Below are positions 17,445 to 25,421 of a stretch of DNA of 64,000 bases, piece by piece. Made by a program: the position numbers and the translations under genes. Under the pieces are notes generated by a model. It saw nothing but the letters and a program-made list of their open reading frames with translations, was not told where the DNA came from and did no database searches. The first letter of the stretch is position 1. Each line of letters opens with the position of its first letter. The stretch is from CAKUFA01 sp963627465 (lineage in GTDB: Bacteria > Bacillota > Clostridia > Christensenellales > Aristaeellaceae), in contig CAVGBO010000014.1 of the NCBI GenBank assembly GCA_963627465.1, positions 12,446-76,445 of the forward strand. Direction: 5' to 3'.

Positions 17445-18336
17445 AACGACCCCTCCATGACTCACGAACTTCATTCAGCAGCTGACGGTACCGGCTGAGC
17501 CGGTCAGGATCAATCTTCCCTGCCTCACAGGCCGCCGTGACGGCGCACCCCGGCTCCTTGTCATGATAGCAGGGGGTGAAGCGGCATAGCCCTTCATATT
17601 CTGCGAACTCCGGGTACTCATCCTTCAGGGTGATGGGTTCCATGCCGTCCTCCAGCTCCAGCAGGCTGAAGCCTGCGGTATCCAGCACCCGAATGCCGTC
17701 CTTCATCAGCAGTTCCGCATGGCGGGTGGTGTTCTTGCCCCGCTGGATTTTTTCACTGATTTCCCCTGTTTCCTGCTGCACCCCCAGCAAGGCGTTCAGC
17801 AGGGTGGATTTGCCCACCCCGGATTGCCCTGCCATGCAGCACAGCTCTCCTGCCATGGCCTGCTTCAGTTCTGCCAACCCTTCACCAGTTTCGGAGCATA
17901 CCGCATATACGGGCGCACCGCTGCCTGCATACTGCCGGCGAACCTGCTCCGGCAGATCACTGTCAAGATCCCCTTTGGTCACGACCAGCAGCATCTTCAT
18001 GCCTTGCCTGCGTGCACGCACCATCAGCCGATCCACCAGCAGAAAGTCCGGGGCAGGGGTGGGGCACAGCACAATCAGCAATAGAGACACATTAGCAACC
18101 GGCGGTCGGATGCACTCCGTTTTCCGGGGGAGGATTTCCTCCACCCAGCCGTGTTCCTCCCCTTCCCCGGGGGAGAAAAGCACTTCATCCCCCACCAAGG
18201 GAGAGATGTGCTGATGCCGGAATTTCTTCTTGCAGCGCAGGGTGTAGCTTTTCCCATCCTGGGCATAAACGGTGTAGAAGCCGCCCATGCCCCGGATCAG
18301 CGTGCCCTGCTGCAATGCTTGCGCCTGTTCACTCAT
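17437..18336 (-). CDS. rsgA: Ribosome small-subunit-dependent GTPase RsgA
   Basis: Circularly permuted GTPase that checks late 30S ribosome assembly. The 299-residue protein has an N-terminal OB-fold (about 10-70), the permuted G motifs TKGD (G4, VVTKGDLDS), GQSGVGKSTLLNALL (G1) and DTAGFSLLEL (G3), and a C-terminal zinc finger CRFTPCYHDKEPGC. Gene order pknB-rsgA-rpe is conserved in Bacillota, and rsgA activity in these bacteria can be modified by the PknB kinase. The start overlaps the pknB stop by ATGA (18333-18336). Confidence 0.95.
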   Translation of the reverse strand: MSEQAQALQQGTLIRGMGGFYTVYAQDGKSYTLRCKKKFRHQHISPLVGDEVLFSPGEGEEHGWVEEILPRKTECIRPPVANVSLLLIVLCPTPAPDFLLVDRLMVRARRQGMKMLLVVTKGDLDSDLPEQVRRQYAGSGAPVYAVCSETGEGLAELKQAMAGELCCMAGQSGVGKSTLLNALLGVQQETGEISEKIQRGKNTTRHAELLMKDGIRVLDTAGFSLLELEDGMEPITLKDEYPEFAEYEGLCRFTPCYHDKEPGCAVTAACEAGKIDPDRLSRYRQLLNEVRESWRGRYD

Positions 18337-20252
18337 TCCATGGTCACCTTTTTTTGATAGGCAAATTTGCCGTCGATATACACACGATAGTCGTAGGTTC
18401 CGGCTTCCTTGGCGGTCAGCTCAATGGTGGGCTGCCGTGTTTCCCCTGCGCCGTAAGCCGTGTTTTCCCACATGGTGATTTCGTTGCCGTCCTCCACCAA
18501 GGTCACTCGCACGGCAATGGTATTGGTGCTGCTGGTCAACTCCAGGGTAACATTGGCCGCATGGGTCAGACTGGGCACCCGGTAGACGGTCAGGGTTACG
18601 GCCGTGCCGAGGATCACCTGCGTCCCTGCCGCCGGAGATTGAAGTGCCACCGTGCCGTGAAGGCTGGCATCCGTGGTTTCCTGATATTGCAGATTCGCAT
18701 TCAGCGTAAGGCCGCTGGAGGTCAGCAGCTCAGTCGCTTCTTCCAGCGTTTTTTCGCTAAGGTTCGGCACATAGGCACATCCGCCAGAAACCACCACCTG
18801 TACCGTATCCCCTGCCTGACATTGGGTGCCTGCTTCCGGCAGCTGGGAAATGATAATCCCCTCCGCCACGTCTGTGGATACTTCCCGTTGGGTCACTGCC
18901 AGCACAAGACCGGGCGTCTGCAAGAGGGCGATTGCCTCGTCGACCGTGGAACCGGTCAGGCTGGGCACCATCTGGGCAGAGGGACCTTTGGAAACGGTAA
19001 GCACTACCGTATCCCCCTTACGCAGGGAAGTTTCTGCTTCCGGCGTCTGCATAATGACCACGCCGGCAGATACCGTAGCATGATTCACTTCCACAATTTC
19101 CACATTCAGCCCCGCCCGGGAAGCCAGCCGTGTGGCACTTGCCTGATCCGTTCCCACCATGTCGGGCACAGTAGCGGTATTCGCCACTCGGTCGTAGATT
19201 TCCACGCCGCCAAGGTACAGGCCGTAAAAGACCAGCCCTGCCACCAGTAAGCTGACAATCCACCACAGGGCAGACCCTTTGTGACCTCCGTTTCGCCGTT
19301 TTGCTGCAGCGGTACGGGTCGTGCCGGACAGGCGAACAGGTCCGGAAGGCTGCCGCTGCATGGAGGTCGTTGCATACCCCTGCTGTGCCGGGGGTGCTAC
19401 CGTTTCCAGCATACGGGGCTGCATCTGTCCCGTGCGGCCTTCCACTGCCTTGCGCAGCTCAGATGCCATTTGCACGGCACTCTGATACCGATGGCGAGGG
19501 TTCTTTTCCATAGCCATCATACAGACATGGATGATCCCCGGGGGTACATCCGGCGCCAGGGTAGCAATGGGCGTAGGCTCATTGTGCAGGTGCTGCATGG
19601 CAATGGCCACCGGGCTGTCGCCATCGAAGGGGACACGTCCGGTCAGCATTTCGTACAGCACCACGCCTACGCTGTAAATATCACTGGTAACATCCGCCGT
19701 GTGACCGCTGGCCTGCTCCGGGCTGAAATAGTGCACGGAGCCCATCACGTTATCCCCCTTGGACAGGGTGGAGCTGTTAGCCATGCGGGCAATACCGAAG
19801 TCAGAAACCTTAATGTGTCCATCGGAATGGACAAGGATGTTCTGGGGCTTAATGTCCCGGTGAATGATGCCGTTTTCATGGGCATGCTGCAGGGCAGACA
19901 GAATGCGAATGGTAATCTGCGCCGCCACAATAGGATTCAGCCGACCTTTTTCCTGAATGAGCTGCTTCAGGGTTTTGCCCTGCACATACTCCATCACCAG
20001 GTAACGGTTGTTGCCGTCCATGCCCACATCCAGCAGGTTGACGATGTTGTGGTGGGTCATTTTGCTGGCGGCTTCCGCCTCCCGCTGAAAACGTCCCACA
20101 AACTCAGCATCCTGATTAAATTCCGGCCGCAGCACTTTAATGGCCACGTTGTGACCGGTACGCATATCGATGGCGCGGTAAACAATGGCCATGCCGCCAA
20201 TGCCGATCTGCTCCACCAGCTTATAACGATCTGCTAAGATTTTTTCGCTCAT
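18333..20252 (-). CDS. pknB: PASTA-domain Ser/Thr protein kinase
   Basis: Membrane Hanks-type kinase (PrkC/StkP family) sensing cell-wall fragments and phosphorylating division, wall and translation proteins. The cytosolic kinase domain (about 11-275) shows IGIGGMAIVYRA, VAIKVLRP, IIHRDIKPQNIL and SDFGIARM. A low-complexity linker with many Arg and Gln leads to one transmembrane helix (about 330-348). Three PASTA domains follow, beginning near ATVPDMVG, QMVPSLTG and YVPNLSE, and a final beta-rich domain of about 80 residues that is not a PASTA repeat. The 639-residue length is normal. Phosphatase stp lies just upstream, coupled by ATGA. Confidence 0.95.
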   Translation of the reverse strand: MSEKILADRYKLVEQIGIGGMAIVYRAIDMRTGHNVAIKVLRPEFNQDAEFVGRFQREAEAASKMTHHNIVNLLDVGMDGNNRYLVMEYVQGKTLKQLIQEKGRLNPIVAAQITIRILSALQHAHENGIIHRDIKPQNILVHSDGHIKVSDFGIARMANSSTLSKGDNVMGSVHYFSPEQASGHTADVTSDIYSVGVVLYEMLTGRVPFDGDSPVAIAMQHLHNEPTPIATLAPDVPPGIIHVCMMAMEKNPRHRYQSAVQMASELRKAVEGRTGQMQPRMLETVAPPAQQGYATTSMQRQPSGPVRLSGTTRTAAAKRRNGGHKGSALWWIVSLLVAGLVFYGLYLGGVEIYDRVANTATVPDMVGTDQASATRLASRAGLNVEIVEVNHATVSAGVVIMQTPEAETSLRKGDTVVLTVSKGPSAQMVPSLTGSTVDEAIALLQTPGLVLAVTQREVSTDVAEGIIISQLPEAGTQCQAGDTVQVVVSGGCAYVPNLSEKTLEEATELLTSSGLTLNANLQYQETTDASLHGTVALQSPAAGTQVILGTAVTLTVYRVPSLTHAANVTLELTSSTNTIAVRVTLVEDGNEITMWENTAYGAGETRQPTIELTAKEAGTYDYRVYIDGKFAYQKKVTME

Positions 20253-21172
20253 GCAGGATCCTCCCCGTCTACAAAGATGGTCAGGGAGATATTATCCCGT
20301 CCGCCGGCTTCCAGCGCTGCTTCCACCAGCAGATCCGCCGCCGCTTCCGGCGGATTCACATGCAGAATTTCCGTCATTTGTTCCTTAGACACCATGCCGT
20401 GCAGGCCGTCGGAGCAGATGAGCCACACATCGCCCTTCTTCCGCTCCTCCGTCAAGATGTCCGCATCAATGCCTTCCTCGGTGCCTACGGCACGGGTGAT
20501 CACATTCCGCATGGGATGGCAGGCAGCCTGCTCCGGGGTCAGCACCCCTTCACGCACCATTTCTGCCACCATGGAGTGATCTGCCGTCATCTGCTCCAGT
20601 GCGCCATCCCGGAAACGGTAGGCTCGGCTGTCCCCCACGTGGCCAATCAGGATGTTCTCTTTCCCCACCCACATGACCGTCAGGGTGGTGCCCATGCCGG
20701 ACAATTCTTTTTCTTCCTGCTGACGAATGAACAGCCGCCGATTCACCGCCGTAATCGCATTGCGCAGCAAAGCTGCCTCCGGGGTTTTCCCCTTCAGCTG
20801 CTGGGTCAGCAAATCCCTGGTGGAGGCAGACGCAACCTCTCCCCCCTGATGTCCCCCCATGCCATCCGCTACGCCCAGCAGGGGCCAGCTGTCGATGACC
20901 GCATCCTGATTGCTGGTGCGAACCTTGCCGATGTTGGTGCGGCTCAGGGTCAGAGTTTTTCCTTCCGTTGCTTCCAAGGGATTCACAGGCTCCTTCTTGA
21001 CTTCCGGCGTTTGAGCGGTTTGGGATGCTTCTTCTTTCTGCTCCGCCTGGGCAGGCTTTCTGGGATTCGGATCCTCAATGAGGATTTTCTTCCCCTTCCG
21101 CCCGCTGATTTGGGCATACAGATCCTTCAGGGAATCGAAGCATTCACCGGTGAATCGAAATTTGCGGCTCAT
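20249..21172 (-). CDS. stp: PP2C-type Ser/Thr phosphatase with N-terminal extension
   Basis: Metal-dependent phosphatase that reverses PknB phosphorylation. The catalytic domain runs from about residue 74: LSRTNIGKVRTSNQD, VADGMGGHQGGEVAS (metal-binding Asp-Gly), LIGHVGDSRAYRF, TRAVGTE and CSDGLHGMV, then DNISL near the end. The usual protein starts at this domain and is about 240 residues long; here about 73 extra residues precede it, rich in Lys, Glu, Pro and Gln. The start cannot be moved into the domain without losing the ATGA coupling to rlmN at 21169-21172, so the extension is likely real. Symbol by family; Bacillus calls it prpC. Confidence 0.9.
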   Translation of the reverse strand: MSRKFRFTGECFDSLKDLYAQISGRKGKKILIEDPNPRKPAQAEQKEEASQTAQTPEVKKEPVNPLEATEGKTLTLSRTNIGKVRTSNQDAVIDSWPLLGVADGMGGHQGGEVASASTRDLLTQQLKGKTPEAALLRNAITAVNRRLFIRQQEEKELSGMGTTLTVMWVGKENILIGHVGDSRAYRFRDGALEQMTADHSMVAEMVREGVLTPEQAACHPMRNVITRAVGTEEGIDADILTEERKKGDVWLICSDGLHGMVSKEQMTEILHVNPPEAAADLLVEAALEAGGRDNISLTIFVDGEDPA

Positions 21173-22212
21173 TGTTTCTTCTCCATGCTTTGAAGGGTTT
21201 TGCGGCGCAGCTGTCCGCAGGCACCTTCAATGTCATCGCCCATTTCCCTGCGGCGTGTCACGGAAATGTGCAGGCTTTCCAGCTTTTCTGTAAAGCGGCG
21301 AACGGTTTGCTCCGTTACGCCCTTCAGGTGACGTTCCTCCACCACATTCAGGGGAATCAGGTTCACGTGGCACTGCATTCCCCGCAGCTTGGTGGCCAGT
21401 TCCTCCGCATGCCGATCCTCGCAGTTGACGCCGCCTACCAAGGCGTATTCGAAGATGACCCGGCGTCCTGTTTTTTTGATGTAATTCCGGCAGGCTTCCA
21501 GCACATCCGCCATGGGATAGACCTTCGCAATGGGCATGGTCTGCCGGCGGATTTCATCATTGGGGGCATGCAGGGATACACTGAGGGTGACAGGCAGATT
21601 TTCCTCCGCTAAGTCATACATGCGGGGTACGATGCCGCAGGTGGACAGGGACACGTTTCTCAGACCGATATTAACCCCATCTTCCTCCCGGAGGAGGCGC
21701 AGGAATTTCATCACATTGTCGTAATTATCCAGAGGCTCACCGCTGCCCATGAGCACCACATTGTGCACCCGATCCTTCCCGGCAAGGAAGCGATTGGCGC
21801 ACAGGATTTCCCCCAGCATTTCCCCGGCAGTTAGGGAGCGGACACAACCTTCCAGCGTGCTGGCACAGAAGGTGCAGCCCATGCGGCACCCAACCTGAGT
21901 GGAAATACACAGGGTGTAGCCATGGTGATAGTGCATCAGCACCCCTTCCACACAGTTGCCGTCCTGCAAGCCGAAGAGGAACTTTACCGTGTCATCCAAG
22001 GCGCTTTGCCGCTTTTCAAGGATGGTCACCGGCTGAGCAACAGCCGTTTCCCTCAGTTTTTCCCGAAGGGCAAGGGACAGGTTGGTCATTTCGTCAAAGT
22101 CGGCACTTTGGTGAATCCAGTGAAAAATCTGCTTCCCCCGGAAGGCAGGCAGACCTTGCTGCTTGCACCAGTCGGCCAGCTCCTGAGGGGTCATGCCGGT
22201 TAGCTCGGTCAT
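21169..22212 (-). CDS. rlmN: Dual-specificity 23S rRNA/tRNA adenine C2-methyltransferase RlmN
   Basis: Radical-SAM enzyme methylating A2503 of 23S rRNA and A37 of some tRNAs. The 347-residue protein shows the iron-sulfur motif CRMGCTFCAS, the GSGEPLDNYDNVM stretch, LSTCGIVP, SLHAPNDEIRRQTMPI and the essential late cysteine in IEGACGQLR. The N-terminal part contains LTGMTPQEL and AFRGKQIFHWIH, typical of the accessory domain. It overlaps rsmB and stp by ATGA at both ends. Confidence 0.96.
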   Translation of the reverse strand: MTELTGMTPQELADWCKQQGLPAFRGKQIFHWIHQSADFDEMTNLSLALREKLRETAVAQPVTILEKRQSALDDTVKFLFGLQDGNCVEGVLMHYHHGYTLCISTQVGCRMGCTFCASTLEGCVRSLTAGEMLGEILCANRFLAGKDRVHNVVLMGSGEPLDNYDNVMKFLRLLREEDGVNIGLRNVSLSTCGIVPRMYDLAEENLPVTLSVSLHAPNDEIRRQTMPIAKVYPMADVLEACRNYIKKTGRRVIFEYALVGGVNCEDRHAEELATKLRGMQCHVNLIPLNVVEERHLKGVTEQTVRRFTEKLESLHISVTRRREMGDDIEGACGQLRRKTLQSMEKKQ

Positions 22213-23957
22213 GACCGTGTCCTCCTCAGTCGGGCAATGTAGAAGCCGCTGACCCCTGCATCCCGTCCCGGCAGCAGCTGCAAGCCCATGTCCTCATGGA
22301 CGCGGAACCGTTCGGGAATGGTATCCGGCAAGGGTTCCAAGTGGAACTCCGGGTGCCGTTCCAAGAAGGCGGCAATCTGATCCTGATTTTCCGCTTTCAT
22401 AATGGAGCAGGTGGAATAGACCATGACGCCGCCGGGCTTCACGGTCATGCACAGGGCATCCAGCAGCTTCCGCTGAAGCTCTGCCAGCTCCCGGCAGCTT
22501 TCCTCCGTCACACGGTACTTCACATCCGGCTTATCTGCCATGGTGCCCAAGCCGGTGCAGGGCGCATCCAGCAACACTGCATCCATGGTGCCATTCAGCT
22601 CCGGTCTAGGAACGGAAGCATCCCGGGTAATGGGACGAACATTTTCCAAGCCCAGCCGCTTTGCCTGTGCAGCAATCAGCTTGGTACGGTGGTCGTGCAG
22701 CTCCCATGCCTGCACACGGCCGGAACCACCCATCATTTCCGCCAGGAAGCAAGCCTTGCCGCCAGGGGCTGCGCAGGCATCCAGCACCTGACTGCCCCGC
22801 TTGGGTGCCAGTGCCAGACAGGCCATCATGCTGCTTTCTCCCTGAATACTAAACAAGCCTCCAAGGAAGTCCGCATCCTGACCAATGTCCGCCATATTGC
22901 GGATGTGGTAGGCATGAGGAACCTCTGCCTTTTCATGCGCCCAGACCTTCTTATTCAGCAGAGCTTCAAAGCCTGCATCATCCAGCCGGGTCAGGTTCGG
23001 ACGAACGGTAATGCTTTCCTGGGCATGGCAAGCCATGATGGCATTGGCCGTCTCCACGCCCCAGTCCTGATCCAGTCTGCTTACCAGCCATTCCGGCACG
23101 GAATAGGCAACGGAACGAGCCTTCACCGGTTCTTGTGCCGGGTCAGGCCATGCCAGTTCTTCCTTGCGGCGCACCAAATTTCGCAGGATGCCATTGCACA
23201 CCCCAGCCAGGCCATCCAAGCCGATTTCCCGGCAAAGATGCACAGCCGTGTTGGTGGCGGCACTTTCAGGAATCCGATCTTCCAGCAGAATCTGACAGGC
23301 ACCAAGCCGCAGCACGTTCCGCAGCTTGATGTCCGTATCCGGCCGAGCCATGATTTGATCCAGTGCCCAGTCCAGCTTCAGCTGCTGCTCCAAGGTATCG
23401 TAAGCCAGGCGGGAGGCCAGGCGGCGATCCGCAGGAGACAGGCCGCTTTTGGTCAGGTGTTCATCCAAGGACAGGGAGGCATATGCCCCGTTTTCCGTCA
23501 CGTCACGAATCACGGCAAGTGCTACCCGGCGAGCAGCCAGTCCTTCCGGCACAGGCTTGACGGCCTTCACTGCCGGCTTATCCCCACGGAAAGGACGATT
23601 TTGTGCCATGGGACGGCGTGCATCTCCACGGAACGGGCGGTTTTGTGCAGGATTGTGATGTTCATCCCCACGGAAGTGATTGTTGGGCGTCGTTCCGCGG
23701 GGGCGTTCTCCACCTTGCGGACGATTGGGCTGAGCATGATCGAATCTATCCCCACGGAAGGCAGGCTTCTCGCCCGGCTTTGCAGCATTTCTCCCACTGA
23801 AGGGACGGTTTGCGCCTGCTGTGCCCACCTTGTTTGTTCTATATTCTCCACCCTGACGATGATTTGGCTGTCCATGATTCTGTCTATCCCCACTCATCGG
23901 TTTTTGAGCAGGGCGAAATCCCGGTTTATCTCCACCGGGGCGGCGATCATTGTTCAT
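22209..23957 (-). CDS. rsmB: 16S rRNA cytosine-967 C5-methyltransferase with RGD-rich extension
   Basis: SAM-dependent methyltransferase for C967 of 16S rRNA. The core starts near residue 135 with an N-terminal NusB-like RNA-binding domain (ARRVALAVIRDVTENGAY, LASRLAYDTLEQQ). The catalytic domain has DACAAPGGKACFLAE, DAPCTGLGTM and YSTCSIMKAENQDQ, holding the two catalytic cysteines. The total of 582 residues is about 130 longer than usual. The extra N-terminus is basic and low complexity, rich in Arg, Gly, Asn, Pro, Gln and Asp, with four FRGD repeats, two of them QNRPFRGD. It may be a disordered RNA-binding tail. The start is coupled to fmt by ATGA (23954-23957), which supports the long form. 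Confidence 0.93.
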   Translation of the reverse strand: MNNDRRPGGDKPGFRPAQKPMSGDRQNHGQPNHRQGGEYRTNKVGTAGANRPFSGRNAAKPGEKPAFRGDRFDHAQPNRPQGGERPRGTTPNNHFRGDEHHNPAQNRPFRGDARRPMAQNRPFRGDKPAVKAVKPVPEGLAARRVALAVIRDVTENGAYASLSLDEHLTKSGLSPADRRLASRLAYDTLEQQLKLDWALDQIMARPDTDIKLRNVLRLGACQILLEDRIPESAATNTAVHLCREIGLDGLAGVCNGILRNLVRRKEELAWPDPAQEPVKARSVAYSVPEWLVSRLDQDWGVETANAIMACHAQESITVRPNLTRLDDAGFEALLNKKVWAHEKAEVPHAYHIRNMADIGQDADFLGGLFSIQGESSMMACLALAPKRGSQVLDACAAPGGKACFLAEMMGGSGRVQAWELHDHRTKLIAAQAKRLGLENVRPITRDASVPRPELNGTMDAVLLDAPCTGLGTMADKPDVKYRVTEESCRELAELQRKLLDALCMTVKPGGVMVYSTCSIMKAENQDQIAAFLERHPEFHLEPLPDTIPERFRVHEDMGLQLLPGRDAGVSGFYIARLRRTRS

Positions 23958-24889
23958 GCATTTTCCTCTTTCAGCACCGTGCCCACCGTCATCGGATGAC
24001 CACGGAGATAATCTTTACTGTTCATAGGCTTTCCGCCGGGAGCCTGCAATTGCAGGATACGTACCGCCTGCTTTCCGCAGGCTATGACCAATCCTGCCTT
24101 TGCATCCGCAAGGAGAATTTCTCCCGGTGCGCCGCTGCCCTCTGTCACTTCGGCCTTCAGCAGCTTCAGCCGCCCGTTTTCCCAGGCGGTGGTTGCGGCA
24201 GGCCAGGGATTCAGGCCGTGAATCTGGTGCACAATGTCCGATGCGTCCTTTTGCCAATCAACGATGCCCATTTCCTTGGTCAGTTTAGGATCATAGGTCA
24301 TTTGGCTTTCATCCTGCGGAATGGGCTTCAGTGTACCCTCTTCCAAGGCATGGATGGTCTCCAGCAGCAGCTCTGCCCCCACATGGGACAGCCGCTCCGT
24401 CAGCTCTCCGCAGCTTTCCTGGGGCAGAATGTCCACGCTCCGCTGCAAGAGCATAGCACCGGTATCAACGCCCCGATCCATCAGCATGGTGGTAATGCCT
24501 GCCTGCTGATCCCCCTGCAGAATGCCCCATGCAATGGGAGCACTTCCCCGGTGTTTGGGCAACAAGGACGCATGCACATTGATGTTGCCAAGGGGCGGAA
24601 TATCCAGCAGCTCCTGAGACAGAATCTGCCCAAAGGCCGCCGTCACGCACAGGTCAGGTGCCAAAGCCTTCAGCTCTTCCACGCTTTCCTTGCGAATCCG
24701 CTGAGGCTGATAAACCGGAATCCCCCGGCGAAGAGCTTCCTCCTTCACAGGGGATGGGGTTAACTTGTTGCCCCGTCCCTTGGGACGATCCGGCTGGGTG
24801 TACACGCCAATCACGTCATAGCCGGCATCGCACAGGGCAGCAAGGCAGGGCACGGCAAATTCCGGCGTACCCATAAAGACAATCTTCAC
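23954..24889 (-). CDS. fmt: Methionyl-tRNA formyltransferase
   Basis: Transfers a formyl group from 10-formyl-THF to initiator Met-tRNA. The 311-residue protein opens with MKIVFMGTPEFAVPCL and has PDRPKGRGNKLTPSPVK and the catalytic region INVHASLLPKHRGSAPI (Asn, His), with MDRGVDTG supplying the Asp. A C-terminal OB-like domain follows after residue 205. It pairs functionally with peptide deformylase, whose gene lies immediately upstream and overlaps it by ATGA. Confidence 0.97.
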   Translation of the reverse strand: MKIVFMGTPEFAVPCLAALCDAGYDVIGVYTQPDRPKGRGNKLTPSPVKEEALRRGIPVYQPQRIRKESVEELKALAPDLCVTAAFGQILSQELLDIPPLGNINVHASLLPKHRGSAPIAWGILQGDQQAGITTMLMDRGVDTGAMLLQRSVDILPQESCGELTERLSHVGAELLLETIHALEEGTLKPIPQDESQMTYDPKLTKEMGIVDWQKDASDIVHQIHGLNPWPAATTAWENGRLKLLKAEVTEGSGAPGEILLADAKAGLVIACGKQAVRILQLQAPGGKPMNSKDYLRGHPMTVGTVLKEENA

Positions 24890-25392
24890 TCTGCATGCTC
24901 CTCTTCTGCATCGTCCTCCGGCACGTGACCCTCGATTTCCTCCGGGGTCAGTTCCCGATCCATGCGGTCAATGTACAGCACACCATCCAAGTGATCCAGC
25001 TCATGACAAACCGCCCGGGCGAACAGCTCTTCCGCTTCAAACTCGAAGAAGCGTCCCCGGCGATCCTGTGCCCGCACGGTCACATGATTGGGGCGGGTCA
25101 CAATGGCCTGACGACCGGGCAGACTCAGGCAGCCCTCTCGGCCGCACTGTGTGCCGGAGGATTCGATGATTTCCGGGTTCACCAGCTCCACCAGCCCATC
25201 GCCTACGTCAATGACCACCACACGGCGAAGGATGCCTACCTGGGGTGCAGCCAGGCCCACACCGTCTGCCTTGTACATGGTGTCCGCCATGTCCTTCAGC
25301 AGTGTCCACAGCCGCAAATCAAACTTTTCCTGCTTCTTGCAATTCTTGCGGAGGGTATCGTCCCCCAGGGTCACAATTTTACGGATTGCCAT
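24886..25392 (-). CDS. def: Peptide deformylase
   Basis: Iron metallohydrolase removing the N-formyl group from nascent proteins. The 168-residue protein has the three family motifs: GVGLAAPQVG, EGCLSLPG and HELDHLDG (metal-binding His pair and catalytic Glu); the Cys of the second motif is the third ligand. Start at 25392 is chosen to give MAIRKIVTLGDDTLRK, the usual N-terminus, with an AGAGGAAA site upstream. The gene lies 29 bp after priA. Confidence 0.96.
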   Translation of the reverse strand: MAIRKIVTLGDDTLRKNCKKQEKFDLRLWTLLKDMADTMYKADGVGLAAPQVGILRRVVVIDVGDGLVELVNPEIIESSGTQCGREGCLSLPGRQAIVTRPNHVTVRAQDRRGRFFEFEAEELFARAVCHELDHLDGVLYIDRMDRELTPEEIEGHVPEDDAEEEHAE

Positions 25393-25421
25393 GGTTCTCT
25401 TTTCCTCTTTTCTGGGATGCA

